DNA of 31,548 bases from a virus. Under the pieces are notes generated by a model. It saw only the letters and a program-made list of their open reading frames with translations. It was not told the origin of the DNA and did no database searches. A program made the position numbers and the translations under genes. This document shows, piece after piece, positions 23,587 through 30,502 of this stretch. Each line of letters begins with the position of its first letter. The stretch's first letter is position 1. Where the stretch lies: the IMG/VR virus record IMGVR_UViG_3300020195_000116, positions 1-31,548 of that record; one strand, 5' to 3'.

Positions 23587-25779
23587 ATGGGACAGATCAA
23601 AAATTTAGAATTCGTAGAAGGTGTTTTCATCGCGGCCCCAGGGTTAGCGAAGCTTGAAGTGCAGAATCCTAGTGGGTCCGTTCCTGCAGAGGCGGTCAAC
23701 GTTGGATACCTCACCGCGCTTGGAGCGGGGTTAAAGAACAACTTCGCAGCGGTGGTTGCTCCAACAGTCACCGATTCTAGTGTTGGTGGGTACGCTATCG
23801 GCTCAAGATGGATCAACACGGTAACCGATCTACATTACATTCTGGTAGACAGTACTCCGGGCAGTGCGCTCTGGAGAGAGACAGTCGATGCCGTTTCTGC
23901 ACAGGTTTTGACCAACAAGACGATTGGCGACAACATTACTATCCTAGGCACGACTCAGTCGACCTCGAAGGACACAGGAGCGATTGTTACTGAAGGCGGC
24001 GTAGGTATTGAGAAAAACTTGTACGTCGGAGGGAACGCTGTCATAACAGGTGACCTAACTGTGGACGGCACGACAACCACACTCAACACCACTACATTAG
24101 ACGTCGAAGATATTAATATCACGATCAATAAAGGTGGTAACGATGCCCTCTCTGAGGGCGCTGGGCTCACGATAGATAGGACTGGCACTAAAGGCTCTAT
24201 AGTTTATGCGGCAGCACTTGCCTCTAGATTTAGGGCAGGGGCGCTTGCTTCGGAGGTAGAGATTGCGACTGTCTCCCACACCCAAACTTTAACCAATAAA
24301 AGTATCGATGCTGATGCGAATACTATTACAAACATCGACAACGCTGACATTAAAGTTGGTGCAGCAATTGCCAGAGCTAAGCTTGCGAGTGGAACGGCTT
24401 ATCGTGTACTTGCTAATGACGTTGGAGGAGTGGTCGGAGAGAACCCCGCAATCACTGCTAGTAGAGCTCTCGCTTCAGATGCTAATGGCCAAATTGTCGC
24501 GGCGGCGACCACTGCTGCGGAATTGGGACACGTGTCAGGAGTTACTTCTCCAATTCAAACCCAATTGGGAACTAAGCTTGATAATCCCCTCACTACTACC
24601 GGAGACCTTATTTATTCCAGTGCTGGAGCTACTCCCGCAAGGTTGGGGATCGGCACTAACGGCCATGTCCTTACTTTAAGCGGCGGGCTTCCTGTTTGGG
24701 CAACAACAGGCGCAGGGGGAGTCAACGCTGTAGAGCTAAAAGATAACTTGATCATCGACGGTAACCTTACTAATTGGGAAAACAACGCTAGTTACACGCA
24801 GGTAGCGCTAGACTCGACTAAGCACATGGGGGTCTTGTGGCAATCCAATTTGGCCATTGGCTCGGGACCAGAAAGGTTTACTGTGACCAGAGAGGCAAGC
24901 TTGCCCTCGGGTGTCCCGACGGGATTCTCGTGCAGGTATGAGGTGCAAACAGCTAATGCCTCGGTCGGGGCAGGGCACAGATCGAGCGTGAGATATTTTA
25001 TAGAGGGTTATGATTTCGCTAAGATATTCGGCAAATCATTTACTTTTAATTTCTGGGTAATGAGCAGCACTACTGGGACTTATTGCGTGACCTTTAGAAA
25101 TACCGACAACATGAGAAACTATATAGTGGAGTACTCCGTCACCGCGGCCAATACGTGGGAAGAGAAGACCATGACTGTGGCACACAACACTACAGGCACT
25201 TGGAACCTGACTAACGGTAGGGGCATGCAGGTGCAGTTTGTACTCTTGGCCGGCACGAACGAGCACGGTACCGCTGGGGCATGGACCGGGACAGAGGTTA
25301 GCGCCACTTCTAATCAGACCAACATTGCAGCAACGGCAGGCAATTACATGCAGTTTACAGGGATGATGCTGTACGAGGGCGCAGACAACTCGCAGGACTT
25401 TAGGCCTTGGCTGATGAGTCAAGCGTCTACCCAGCTCGCTATAGGTAGGTACTACCAAAAAAGCTATGCCTTCGATGTGAACCCGGGAGCGTCAAGCGGT
25501 ATCGATTCGGTAGGCTACTACATCGACCTCTTGGCGGAAGCTTCTGGGCGTACATACCAATTGATACAAGAGTTGCGAGTTTCTATGCGAGCGGCCCCCA
25601 CCGTCACCGTCTATTCTGTAACCGGCGACATTGGGCTATTTAGGTTTGGTAATGATACTATTACCCCAATCTCGATTAGCAACATCGGCAACAATACATT
25701 TAGGCTTACAGGAGCCACAACAACTTCCTCAGATAGGGCCCTTCTTAGTGGTCACTATATAGCAAACGCGAGGTTATAA
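23587..25779 (+). CDS. Tail fibre / receptor-binding protein
   Basis: 730 residues. The N-terminal ~90 residues (E-A-V-N-V-G-Y-L-T-A-L-G-A-G-L-K) act as the attachment part. Residues ~100-390 are repetitive shaft sequence: V-L-T-N-K-T-I-G, then G-G-V-G-I-E-K-N-L-Y-V-G-G-N-A-V-I-T-G, Q-T-L-T-N-K-S-I, and A-E-L-G-H-V-S-G-V. These units are frequent in phage fibres and tailspikes. From about residue 400 comes a beta-sandwich region (N-N-A-S-Y-T-Q-V, V-R-Y-F-I-E-G-Y-D) and a C-terminal tip that probably binds the receptor. There is no intramolecular chaperone motif that I can see. It is the last gene of the tail module. Confidence 0.88.
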   Translation: MGQIKNLEFVEGVFIAAPGLAKLEVQNPSGSVPAEAVNVGYLTALGAGLKNNFAAVVAPTVTDSSVGGYAIGSRWINTVTDLHYILVDSTPGSALWRETVDAVSAQVLTNKTIGDNITILGTTQSTSKDTGAIVTEGGVGIEKNLYVGGNAVITGDLTVDGTTTTLNTTTLDVEDINITINKGGNDALSEGAGLTIDRTGTKGSIVYAAALASRFRAGALASEVEIATVSHTQTLTNKSIDADANTITNIDNADIKVGAAIARAKLASGTAYRVLANDVGGVVGENPAITASRALASDANGQIVAAATTAAELGHVSGVTSPIQTQLGTKLDNPLTTTGDLIYSSAGATPARLGIGTNGHVLTLSGGLPVWATTGAGGVNAVELKDNLIIDGNLTNWENNASYTQVALDSTKHMGVLWQSNLAIGSGPERFTVTREASLPSGVPTGFSCRYEVQTANASVGAGHRSSVRYFIEGYDFAKIFGKSFTFNFWVMSSTTGTYCVTFRNTDNMRNYIVEYSVTAANTWEEKTMTVAHNTTGTWNLTNGRGMQVQFVLLAGTNEHGTAGAWTGTEVSATSNQTNIAATAGNYMQFTGMMLYEGADNSQDFRPWLMSQASTQLAIGRYYQKSYAFDVNPGASSGIDSVGYYIDLLAEASGRTYQLIQELRVSMRAAPTVTVYSVTGDIGLFRFGNDTITPISISNIGNNTFRLTGATTTSSDRALLSGHYIANARL

Positions 25780-25780
25780 C

Positions 25781-25960
25781 ATGGCATTTATTAATTACAA
25801 GATGGACGGAGTCCTTGTTTCTGTATACGACGATGTGAGGAAAGAGTGGCATCCGCCCCAGCATGAGTGCGCTTCCCGCGGGAATGAAGAGTGCCATTAC
25901 TGCGACTGGATCGACTTAGGCAACACTCCAGCAGAAGTGATACTGCCGTCTTATAGCTAA
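25781..25960 (+). CDS. Small Cys/His-rich protein after the tail fibre, 59 residues
   Basis: ATG at 25781 follows the fibre stop by one base. The sequence has H-P-P-Q-H-E-C, then E-E-C-H-Y-C-D-W, so two His and three Cys lie within about 20 residues and could bind a metal ion. The short first part is M-A-F-I-N-Y-K-M-D-G-V-L-V-S-V. Small proteins after fibre genes are often fibre-assembly helpers, but no family is recognised. The start has a poor ribosome site, which fits coupling to the fibre gene. Confidence 0.6.
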   Translation: MAFINYKMDGVLVSVYDDVRKEWHPPQHECASRGNEECHYCDWIDLGNTPAEVILPSYS

Positions 25961-25979
25961 CAAAAAAAAGGGGGGGGGT
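25961..25979 (+). promoter_or_regulatory. A8G9 homopolymer ribosome site for the holin-like gene
   Basis: Eight A (25962-25969) run straight into nine G (25970-25978), and one T separates these from the ATG at 25980. The G run acts as the Shine-Dalgarno site. Long mononucleotide runs slip during replication, so the number of G could vary and change expression of the following protein. Confidence 0.5.
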
Positions 25980-26135
25980 ATGGATGCAGTTTACAGTGTC
26001 ATTGACAAAATGGGGTTCCCTATCTTTGTCGCTTGCTGGTTTATGTTTAGGCTTGAGAAGAAAATAGAGAAGACCCTCGAGATGCAATCTAAGATACTTG
26101 ATTTGATTGAAGACGAACAAGAGAGAGCGCCATGA
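25980..26135 (+). CDS. Holin-like membrane protein (BhlA/UviB-like), 51 residues
   Basis: It begins M-D-A-V-Y-S-V-I-D-K-M-G-F-P-I-F and has one hydrophobic segment (about residues 12-25), followed by a charged helix R-L-E-K-K-I-E-K-T-L-E and an E-D-E-Q-E-R end. This N-out/short-TM/charged-tail form occurs in BhlA/UviB-type holin-like proteins of phages and in small YvrJ-like proteins. Its position before the amidase supports a lysis role. The stop overlaps the next ATG (ATGA). Confidence 0.65.
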   Translation: MDAVYSVIDKMGFPIFVACWFMFRLEKKIEKTLEMQSKILDLIEDEQERAP

Positions 26136-26305
26136 TAGAGTGTTGCTTGATCTTATTCGTCGCGACTATAATTTCACTTGGCATACGTGCAGATAACAAG
26201 TTTAATAAAAAGTATCGAGAAACGAAAGAACGCATTAGCTGTATGAGGGGGCAACGTGAGGGCAATCAAAAAGATAATAATCCATTGCACAGCTTCCGAC
26301 AATGA
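26132..26305 (+). CDS. Small membrane protein overlapping the amidase start, 57 residues
   Basis: ATG at 26132, 4-bp overlap with the holin-like gene. The N-terminus has one hydrophobic stretch (C-C-L-I-L-F-V-A-T-I-I-S-L-G-I), and the rest is basic and polar (K-F-N-K-K-Y-R-E-T-K-E-R). Its last 50 bp overlap the amidase gene in another frame. The layout matches a second holin/antiholin or an inner spanin subunit, but it is too short for a certain call. Confidence 0.55.
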   Translation: MIECCLILFVATIISLGIRADNKFNKKYRETKERISCMRGQREGNQKDNNPLHSFRQ

Positions 26306-26678
26306 AGAGCATGACGATATCTCTGTTATAAGGCAATGGCATATAAAAGAAAGGAAGTGGCTAGATGTCGGGTATCACTACGTAATATCCAAAACTAAAG
26401 GGCTGCAGGAAGGCAGGAAGCTCGAAGCGGTCGGTGCGCATTGCTTCGGGCAGAACAAGCACTCGGTAGGGATTGCTCTTTGTGGTGACAAGATCTTTAG
26501 TGATTCCCAGACGAAGACATTAGCAGATGTTTGCTCGGTGCTTATACATAGGTTTAAATTATCTGTTGGTGATATTTACGGTCATTCCCATTTTAACGCT
26601 GGTAAAACGTGCCCCAATATATCGATCGAAATCATACGAAGGAGTATTAGTGATGGAAGTAAAACTAGAATTGCCTAA
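26256..26678 (+). CDS. N-acetylmuramoyl-L-alanine amidase (Amidase_2), endolysin
   Basis: 140 residues, the length of a single catalytic domain. The Zn-binding pattern is present: I-I-I-H-C-T-A (H10), G-H-S-H-F-N (H110/H112) and K-T-C-P-N (C119), with D-V-G-Y-H-Y-V-I at 37-44 and K-H-S-V-G-I-A-L-C-G at 68-77. It cuts the bond between MurNAc and L-Ala in peptidoglycan at the end of infection. There is no signal peptide or cell-wall-binding domain, so it depends on a holin. The GTG start has GAGGGGG upstream and overlaps the preceding small gene. Confidence 0.92.
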   Translation: MRAIKKIIIHCTASDNEEHDDISVIRQWHIKERKWLDVGYHYVISKTKGLQEGRKLEAVGAHCFGQNKHSVGIALCGDKIFSDSQTKTLADVCSVLIHRFKLSVGDIYGHSHFNAGKTCPNISIEIIRRSISDGSKTRIA

Positions 26679-26922
26679 GGAAAGTTACGAGATTGCCTAT
26701 GCTATTGAGTCGTTAATTAAGAGCTACAAGGCAGCAAAGTCTGACGGCTGGCGGCCGGGTCTTGATATCCCTGCAATCGTCATGAGCTCTTTTAAAGATC
26801 TCATGAACGCGATAGAGGGAGTGGACAAGGTGGCAGATGAGTTTCGGGAAATGCCTATGCAAGCGTCGCTTGCTTTAGCGGTGCCCCTCATTAAAGCTAT
26901 AGGCGAATTGCTAAAGAAGTGA
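26653..26922 (+). CDS. Hypothetical helical protein, 89 residues
   Basis: I use ATG 26653 (AAGGAG upstream), which overlaps the amidase gene by 26 bp; GTG at 26650 would add one residue. The protein is amphipathic and helical (Y-E-I-A-Y-A-I-E-S-L-I-K-S-Y and A-F-like L-A-V-P-L-I-K-A-I-G-E-L-L). No cysteines or membrane helix are seen. Placement between amidase and lipoprotein suggests a lysis-cassette or accessory role; no family is recognised. Confidence 0.65.
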   Translation: MEVKLELPKESYEIAYAIESLIKSYKAAKSDGWRPGLDIPAIVMSSFKDLMNAIEGVDKVADEFREMPMQASLALAVPLIKAIGELLKK

Positions 26923-27587
26923 CTATGCTAAATTTGCTCATAACGATTGCTCCTTTGGTCTTGGGGGGGTGTTCGTCCCTCCAAGATTTAAGAAAGACCA
27001 ACCCTGATTCTTTTTATAAAAGAACGCTCGAACTCCAATTAGAAGCTAAGGGCCTTAGCGCCGTCATTAGAGGAGTCGGCGTTTTCCCCTCCCACTCTCC
27101 AACCAAGATTATTCTAAAGACCCCCGTCGCGCCTGAGCTCATTAACATCCGCAACTGCCACAGGGACATCCAAATCGAAAACCCCGGTAAGCGAACGGAG
27201 TTTGTCTACACCCCCTCTTCGATCGAACAAGAAGGGCAATGCCCACTGCTAGTCCAAGCACTAGACATGGGTAAACGCCATGAGTGGGCGTATGTGGAGT
27301 TTCTCACCAACGAGCAGCTCTTAGCAATAGTCCAGTGCAACGGCGGGACCTCGCACCAGACAGGCATTAGCATCTGCCAAGCTCGGAAGGAGTTGCTCCA
27401 GCAGGTGGAGTTCATGTCGCCTGTTAAGTGGAAAAGCAACTGCGTCGTATTGGAGAGTGACGATGCCAAGCGGTTTCGCTATAACATGCCTATCGGGACT
27501 TGCCAGGTGCTTTTCTATGAGAACTCAAAGGTCATACACCGGCATATAGCTATAGGTTACGAGGACATCCTCTTGGAGAAGCTATGA
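26919..27587 (+). CDS. Lipoprotein (possible outer spanin-like or envelope protein)
   Basis: 222 residues. A short hydrophobic start ends in the lipobox L-V-L-G-G-C (Cys18 from the GTG at 26919, Cys16 from ATG at 26925), so the mature protein should be lipidated, which points to a Gram-negative or similar two-membrane host. The body has several cysteines (R-N-C-H-R, G-Q-C-P-L, I-V-Q-C-N, I-S-I-C-Q, S-N-C-V, G-T-C-Q) that could form disulfides in the periplasm. It is larger than usual outer spanins, and no spanin partner is certain. The GTG start overlaps the preceding stop. Confidence 0.7.
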   Translation: MTMLNLLITIAPLVLGGCSSLQDLRKTNPDSFYKRTLELQLEAKGLSAVIRGVGVFPSHSPTKIILKTPVAPELINIRNCHRDIQIENPGKRTEFVYTPSSIEQEGQCPLLVQALDMGKRHEWAYVEFLTNEQLLAIVQCNGGTSHQTGISICQARKELLQQVEFMSPVKWKSNCVVLESDDAKRFRYNMPIGTCQVLFYENSKVIHRHIAIGYEDILLEKL

Positions 27588-27793
27588 GCGTCGCTTTAAT
27601 GGAGCTTGCCGGAAAGCTGGGTCTTCTCTTCATCGATCTGTTCTATCGCAAAAGAGCGGACAATGAAGCACGCAAGAAGGAGTTCCTTAGTCACATGGAA
27701 AAGCAGATGGGTGCCTCTTGGACCAGTTCTAAAATTAGAAACGATTACAAGGACTTGTTGGGAAAAATAGAGGGCGACGATGGTAGTCTTTGA
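27584..27793 (+). CDS. Hypothetical protein, 69 residues
   Basis: ATGA overlap with the lipoprotein stop. The N-terminal ~20 residues are hydrophobic (A-L-M-E-L-A-G-K-L-G-L-L-F-I-D-L-F) and the rest is charged (R-K-R-A-D-N-E-A-R-K-K-E). This could be a membrane-anchored helix, such as an inner spanin partner to the lipoprotein, but the fit is weak. It overlaps the next small gene by 14 bp. Confidence 0.6.
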   Translation: MSVALMELAGKLGLLFIDLFYRKRADNEARKKEFLSHMEKQMGASWTSSKIRNDYKDLLGKIEGDDGSL

Positions 27794-27935
27794 CGAGGGA
27801 AAATTCCTAGTCTATTCCGAAGACGGCGGCAAGATACTCGGTTCTTTTTTAACCAGGGCACAGGCCATGGCGGTGGACAAGGAGTTAAAACGAATTAATG
27901 AATTAAAAAGAAAAAAAGCAGCAATTAAAAAGTAG
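27780..27935 (+). CDS. Small basic protein, 51 residues
   Basis: ATG at 27780, inside the end of the preceding gene. It starts M-V-V-F-D-E-G-K-F-L-V and ends in a lysine-rich helix (E-L-K-R-K-K-A-A-I-K-K). No family is recognised. The tight overlap with the upstream gene and the G-rich ribosome site of the following gene make a real gene likely but not certain. Confidence 0.5.
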   Translation: MVVFDEGKFLVYSEDGGKILGSFLTRAQAMAVDKELKRINELKRKKAAIKK

Positions 27936-27947
27936 GGGGGGCGGGGC

Positions 27948-28595
27948 ATGTGGGTTTTTAATAAACTAAATGGCGTCCTGGATTTGTTAGGGCCTAAGAA
28001 GCAAAAGAGCGGGGGCGTTGTCTTTAAGTCGCGCGAAGTGAAACCTATCCTAGTGGACGGCAAGTTCCTAGATGTGGAAATCCATGGCATGGCAGACTTC
28101 ACTCTCCAGGAAAAAGCTTTCTTTGTAGAAGCTATGAAGTTGAAGTTGAAGGTTCTCGAGTCAGAAGAATTTCGGCACGGGCTACTCAATATGGAAGCAG
28201 CGGAGACCAAGGGCATGACCCAGCTAGAAGTCTACAAGCTGCTCTTCGATGGCACCGACAACCGCAGTAAGCTCGTTGACCATGACATCGATCTGTTTAT
28301 CACCCTCTATGGGCGCGCAAACCAAAAGAGCTCGACCATCGGTTACAGCTATACATCGAACATCAAGATCTGGACTCACCGATATTACTTCTCGAAGTGG
28401 ATGACCCAACGTGACGGAATGGCACGGCTCGCTGGCCATATCCTCCACGAGGTGCTGCATACGATGGGCTTTGTCCACAACGGTCCTCACAGCAAATCCC
28501 TCGTCTACAAGACAGGATTCTTAGTAAGGACTCTCGCCCAAGAGGTTCTCAAGGGCAGGCAGCTGACCGCCATCACTTCTGTTAGGGAGAGTTAG
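27948..28595 (+). CDS. Metzincin-like metallopeptidase
   Basis: 215 residues. H-E-V-L-H-T-M-G-F-V-H at 167-177 matches HExxHxxGxxH exactly, with three His zinc ligands (167, 171, 177) and Glu168 as general base. The region before it (S-N-I-K-I-W-T-H) could be the edge strand. A Met-turn is not obvious in the ~38 residues that follow, so the fold is not certain. There is no signal peptide or prodomain. The ATG lies behind a seven-G run and GCGGGGC. It is the last rightward gene before a terminator and close to the lysis genes. The substrate is unknown; it could be a virion-release or host-envelope protein. Confidence 0.75.
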   Translation: MWVFNKLNGVLDLLGPKKQKSGGVVFKSREVKPILVDGKFLDVEIHGMADFTLQEKAFFVEAMKLKLKVLESEEFRHGLLNMEAAETKGMTQLEVYKLLFDGTDNRSKLVDHDIDLFITLYGRANQKSSTIGYSYTSNIKIWTHRYYFSKWMTQRDGMARLAGHILHEVLHTMGFVHNGPHSKSLVYKTGFLVRTLAQEVLKGRQLTAITSVRES

Positions 28596-28651
28596 CAGTT
28601 TTTTACTATAAGGGGATGGAGGGGCGGTGCTCTCTCTCCCCCCTCTTGCCG

Positions 28652-28680
28652 CACCATTAGTGTTGGGGCAATGGTGTTTT
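28652..28680 (+). terminator. Rho-independent terminator after the accessory genes
   Basis: CACCATT (28652-28658) pairs with AATGGTG (28670-28676) and TTTT follows (28677-28680). It ends rightward transcripts just before the convergent gene ending at 28682. A second GC-rich hairpin upstream, GAGGGG (about 28618-28623) with CCCCTC (about 28639-28644), lies in the same gap and may help. Confidence 0.75.
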
Positions 28681-28681
28681 C

Positions 28682-29083
28682 TCAAAGCGACTTAGCATCA
28701 ATAAACTTATTTATGTTCTCGATGTGTTCCCCAATCATCTTAGAGGCCCTTAGCAATGCTGCCATCGGTGCCCTTTCCACAAACTTGGTCAGCATTTCCA
28801 TCGCCGCTACACCCTGTTCGGCGATGATATCGACCTTCTCAATTCTGTCCCAGGAAAAGCAATGGAGCACTTGGTTAATGTCTTCGCCGTAGAACTTGTC
28901 ATTGTCATTGTCGTTGCCTATCCCCTCGCTCCTCCGCGCAGCGAAGGACTTGGTGGTGCCAGACGACCTGACCCAGGCAATGCTAATAAGCTCCTGGTGA
29001 GCTCGAAGCGACCTGGGGTAAGGACTAGAGGGGGCGTGGAACCTCACTAACGTGCGACTAATGTCTTTATACGATTCCTTCAA
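28682..29083 (-). CDS. Hypothetical protein, 133 residues
   Basis: Minus-strand gene with TTG start at 29083 and a strong AAGGAG ribosome site 6 nt upstream. The N-terminal part is basic (R-F-H-A-P-S-S-P-Y-P-R-S-L-R-A-H-Q), then comes a Asp/Asn run (G-N-D-N-D-N-D-K) and a helical C-terminal half (A-L-L-R-A-S-K-M-I-G-E-H-I-E-N-I-N-K). No family is recognised. It overlaps the RHH-like gene by 17 bp, so the two are coupled in the SSB transcript. Confidence 0.6.
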   Translation of the reverse strand: MKESYKDISRTLVRFHAPSSPYPRSLRAHQELISIAWVRSSGTTKSFAARRSEGIGNDNDNDKFYGEDINQVLHCFSWDRIEKVDIIAEQGVAAMEMLTKFVERAPMAALLRASKMIGEHIENINKFIDAKSL

Positions 29084-29321
29084 AGCGTTCTCCTTCCTTT
29101 AAGCTGAGCTGCTGGATCGCATCTATCATTGGGTAGAACGCTTCCCGCATCGCCCACGTAGACAGGAAGTCTTTCTTGGTGGTGCAGATCTCATTCTCGA
29201 AAACGTCATTCATATAGTTCTGTAAGGATCCGAACTCTTTCTCGACAACCTCTAGGATCTGCGGGCTGACTCGGATCGACTTCTGGATTTTGTTACCCGT
29301 CACCGGTTTTCTGATCTTCAT
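29067..29321 (-). CDS. Ribbon-helix-helix-like DNA-binding protein, 84 residues
   Basis: ATG at 29321 with AAGGAAG upstream. Residues ~10-45 read K-I-Q-K-S-I-R-V-S-P-Q-I-L-E-V-V-E-K-E-F-G, then Q-N-Y-M-N-D-V-F-E, which suits the ribbon strand and two helices of the RHH fold used by Arc/MetJ-type regulators. The C-terminal ~40 residues are an extra helical part. It could regulate the SSB transcript or neighbouring promoters. The family assignment is by pattern only. Confidence 0.6.
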   Translation of the reverse strand: MKIRKPVTGNKIQKSIRVSPQILEVVEKEFGSLQNYMNDVFENEICTTKKDFLSTWAMREAFYPMIDAIQQLSLKEGERFEGIV

Positions 29322-29350
29322 GCTAACTTCCTTGTGTTGGGTTTTGTATA

Positions 29351-29794
29351 CTAAAATGGGACGTCATCAAACATTTCTTTCTGCTGTGTAGAGATGCCCG
29401 GGGGTATATCGTAAAACCCGTGGGAGATTGGGCGCTCTTTGGCAGCAGCAGGAGGGAGCTCGGGCGTCTCTATGCTCTTCGCCTCGCCTTTGCCATCGCT
29501 CAGAAACTCAACCTTGTCCGCGATGATGGCGGTCCAATAAGTTTTCACTCCATTGGCCTCGCTAGTAGAATAGTCTATTCGTCCCTCGATCAATGCCTGC
29601 CGACCCTTGTAAAGATATTGCTTACAGCTTTCACCCGGCCTTCCGAAAACCTTAATTGTATGGAAGCTAGAAGATTCTTTGTCTTTAAACTTTTCGTTAG
29701 TCACCAATCTAAATGTGCATACGCCGTTACCCGATGCTGCGTACTTGAGCTCTGGATCGGTGACTAAGCGCCCGCAAAGCAGAATTTTATTCAT
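29351..29794 (-). CDS. ssb: Single-stranded DNA-binding protein
   Basis: 147 residues. The OB-fold starts M-N-K-I-L-L-C-G-R-L-V-T-D-P-E-L-K-Y, as in bacterial SSBs, with F-H-T-I-K-V-F-G-R-P-G-E and A-L-I-E-G-R-I-D-Y-S further on. The acidic tip D-D-V-P-F at 143-147 is the interaction tail used to recruit replication and repair partners. It coats single strands during phage replication and annealing by the ERF protein. It is the first gene of the leftward transcript from the promoter at 29834-29862. Confidence 0.94.
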   Translation of the reverse strand: MNKILLCGRLVTDPELKYAASGNGVCTFRLVTNEKFKDKESSSFHTIKVFGRPGESCKQYLYKGRQALIEGRIDYSTSEANGVKTYWTAIIADKVEFLSDGKGEAKSIETPELPPAAAKERPISHGFYDIPPGISTQQKEMFDDVPF

Positions 29795-29833
29795 GTGTTC
29801 TCCGGAGTAGTATGTTAGTTCTTTGTTGCCAAA

Positions 29834-29862
29834 AGTATAACACCGCTCAACATTTTGTACAA
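29834..29862 (-). promoter_or_regulatory. Sigma70-type promoter for the SSB operon
   Basis: On the minus strand TTGTAC (29862-29857) and TATACT (29839-29834) are exactly 17 bp apart, 4 of 6 and 5 of 6 matches to consensus. The SSB start at 29794 lies about 35-40 bp downstream of the expected transcript start. This is the clearest promoter in the window. Confidence 0.8.
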
Positions 29863-29883
29863 GCTTTGCCCTAGGAGTTTTTC

Positions 29884-30105
29884 ATGGGAGTATTCACACA
29901 GAGAGAACAAACAGATCAAACTAAGGAGAGTCCCATGGCGTGCAAATGTGCCGAGCTGGCAGCGAAGTTAAGCTTAAGCAAGGGGCAGCTCATGACAATG
30001 CTAACGAATCCTGAGCTCATGAATCAAGCGAAGATCGCTAATATCATGGACCAGCTGGCGCAGTTAGAGGCAGAGCTGTTAGCAGCTGCTGAGCATGGAG
30101 AGTGA
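29884..30105 (+). CDS. Hypothetical helical protein, 73 (or 56) residues
   Basis: Two starts are possible, each with a good ribosome site: ATG 29884 (AGGAG at 6 nt) and the in-frame ATG 29935 (AAGGAG at 6 nt). The short form begins M-A-C-K-C-A-E-L. The helical remainder (A-A-K-L-S-L-S-K-G-Q-L-M-T-M-L and I-M-D-Q-L-A-Q-L-E-A-E-L-L) suits a short coiled coil. The C-x-C pair suggests possible metal or thiol chemistry. It is the first of two rightward genes at the edge of the replication region. Confidence 0.6.
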   Translation: MGVFTQREQTDQTKESPMACKCAELAAKLSLSKGQLMTMLTNPELMNQAKIANIMDQLAQLEAELLAAAEHGE

Positions 30106-30302
30106 AGGCGGCGGTAGAGCTGAGAGAGAGGAGCAAAGAGCTGGAGTTGAGAGTCCGGAGCGTGAATAACCTCATCTGTGATCTTAGACAGATGCATCTT
30201 GAGGCGACGAAGAAGATCGAAGCGGAGCTCATCGCGCTTGAAGCGGAAATTCATGATCACCTTCGCTCGGCCAACCCCGTAATGGTCAAAGGGGTTAGAT
30301 AG
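30102..30302 (+). CDS. Coiled-coil protein, 66 residues, whose end forms the first repeat of the 34-bp array
   Basis: GTG start overlaps the preceding stop (GTGA). Nearly the whole protein is a charged helix (R-E-R-S-K-E-L-E-L-R-V-R-S-V, K-K-I-E-A-E-L-I-A-L-E-A-E-I), so a coiled coil is expected. Its C-terminal N-P-V-M-V-K-G-V-R is encoded by the degenerate first unit of the array that follows. The function is unknown. Confidence 0.6.
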   Translation: MKAAVELRERSKELELRVRSVNNLICDLRQMHLEATKKIEAELIALEAEIHDHLRSANPVMVKGVR

Positions 30303-30451
30303 TCCAACCCCTCTAATGGTTAAAGGGGTTAGATGGTCCAACCCCTCTAATGGTTAAAGGGGTTAGATGGTCCAACCCCTCTAATGGTTAAAGGGGTTAG
30401 ATGGTCCAACCCCTCTAATGGTTAAAGGGGTTAGATGGTCCAACCCCTCTA
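30271..30451. repeat. 34-bp tandem repeat array between convergent genes
   Basis: Four identical units of 34 bp (30304-30337, 30338-30371, 30372-30405, 30406-30439) are flanked by a 33-bp degenerate unit (30271-30303, partly coding) and a 12-bp partial unit (30440-30451). Each unit can pair AGGGGTT with AACCCCT, a 7-bp stem. On the minus strand each contains TTGGACCATCTA, the core of the repeats in the initiator gene. There are no unique spacers, so it is not a CRISPR array. The function as iterons is inferred; a set of terminators for the two convergent genes is an alternative. The flank 30452-30502 holds a T-rich segment and no gene. Confidence 0.9.
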
Positions 30452-30502
30452 GTTAGCGTTTAAATGCGCTTTTTAAGGGGGAAAACTAGGGATGTGTAGA
30501 AT

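Noticed and set aside
26527-26652. Upstream extension of the 89-residue gene to 26527
   Set aside because: It would lie deep inside the amidase gene; AAGGAG correctly precedes ATG 26653.
28862-29050. Rightward 62-codon frame opposite the leftward unknown gene
   Set aside because: No ribosome site; the opposite frame has a strong one and fits the SSB operon.
30271-30451. CRISPR array
   Set aside because: Units are directly abutting with no variable spacers, and no cas-like genes are present.
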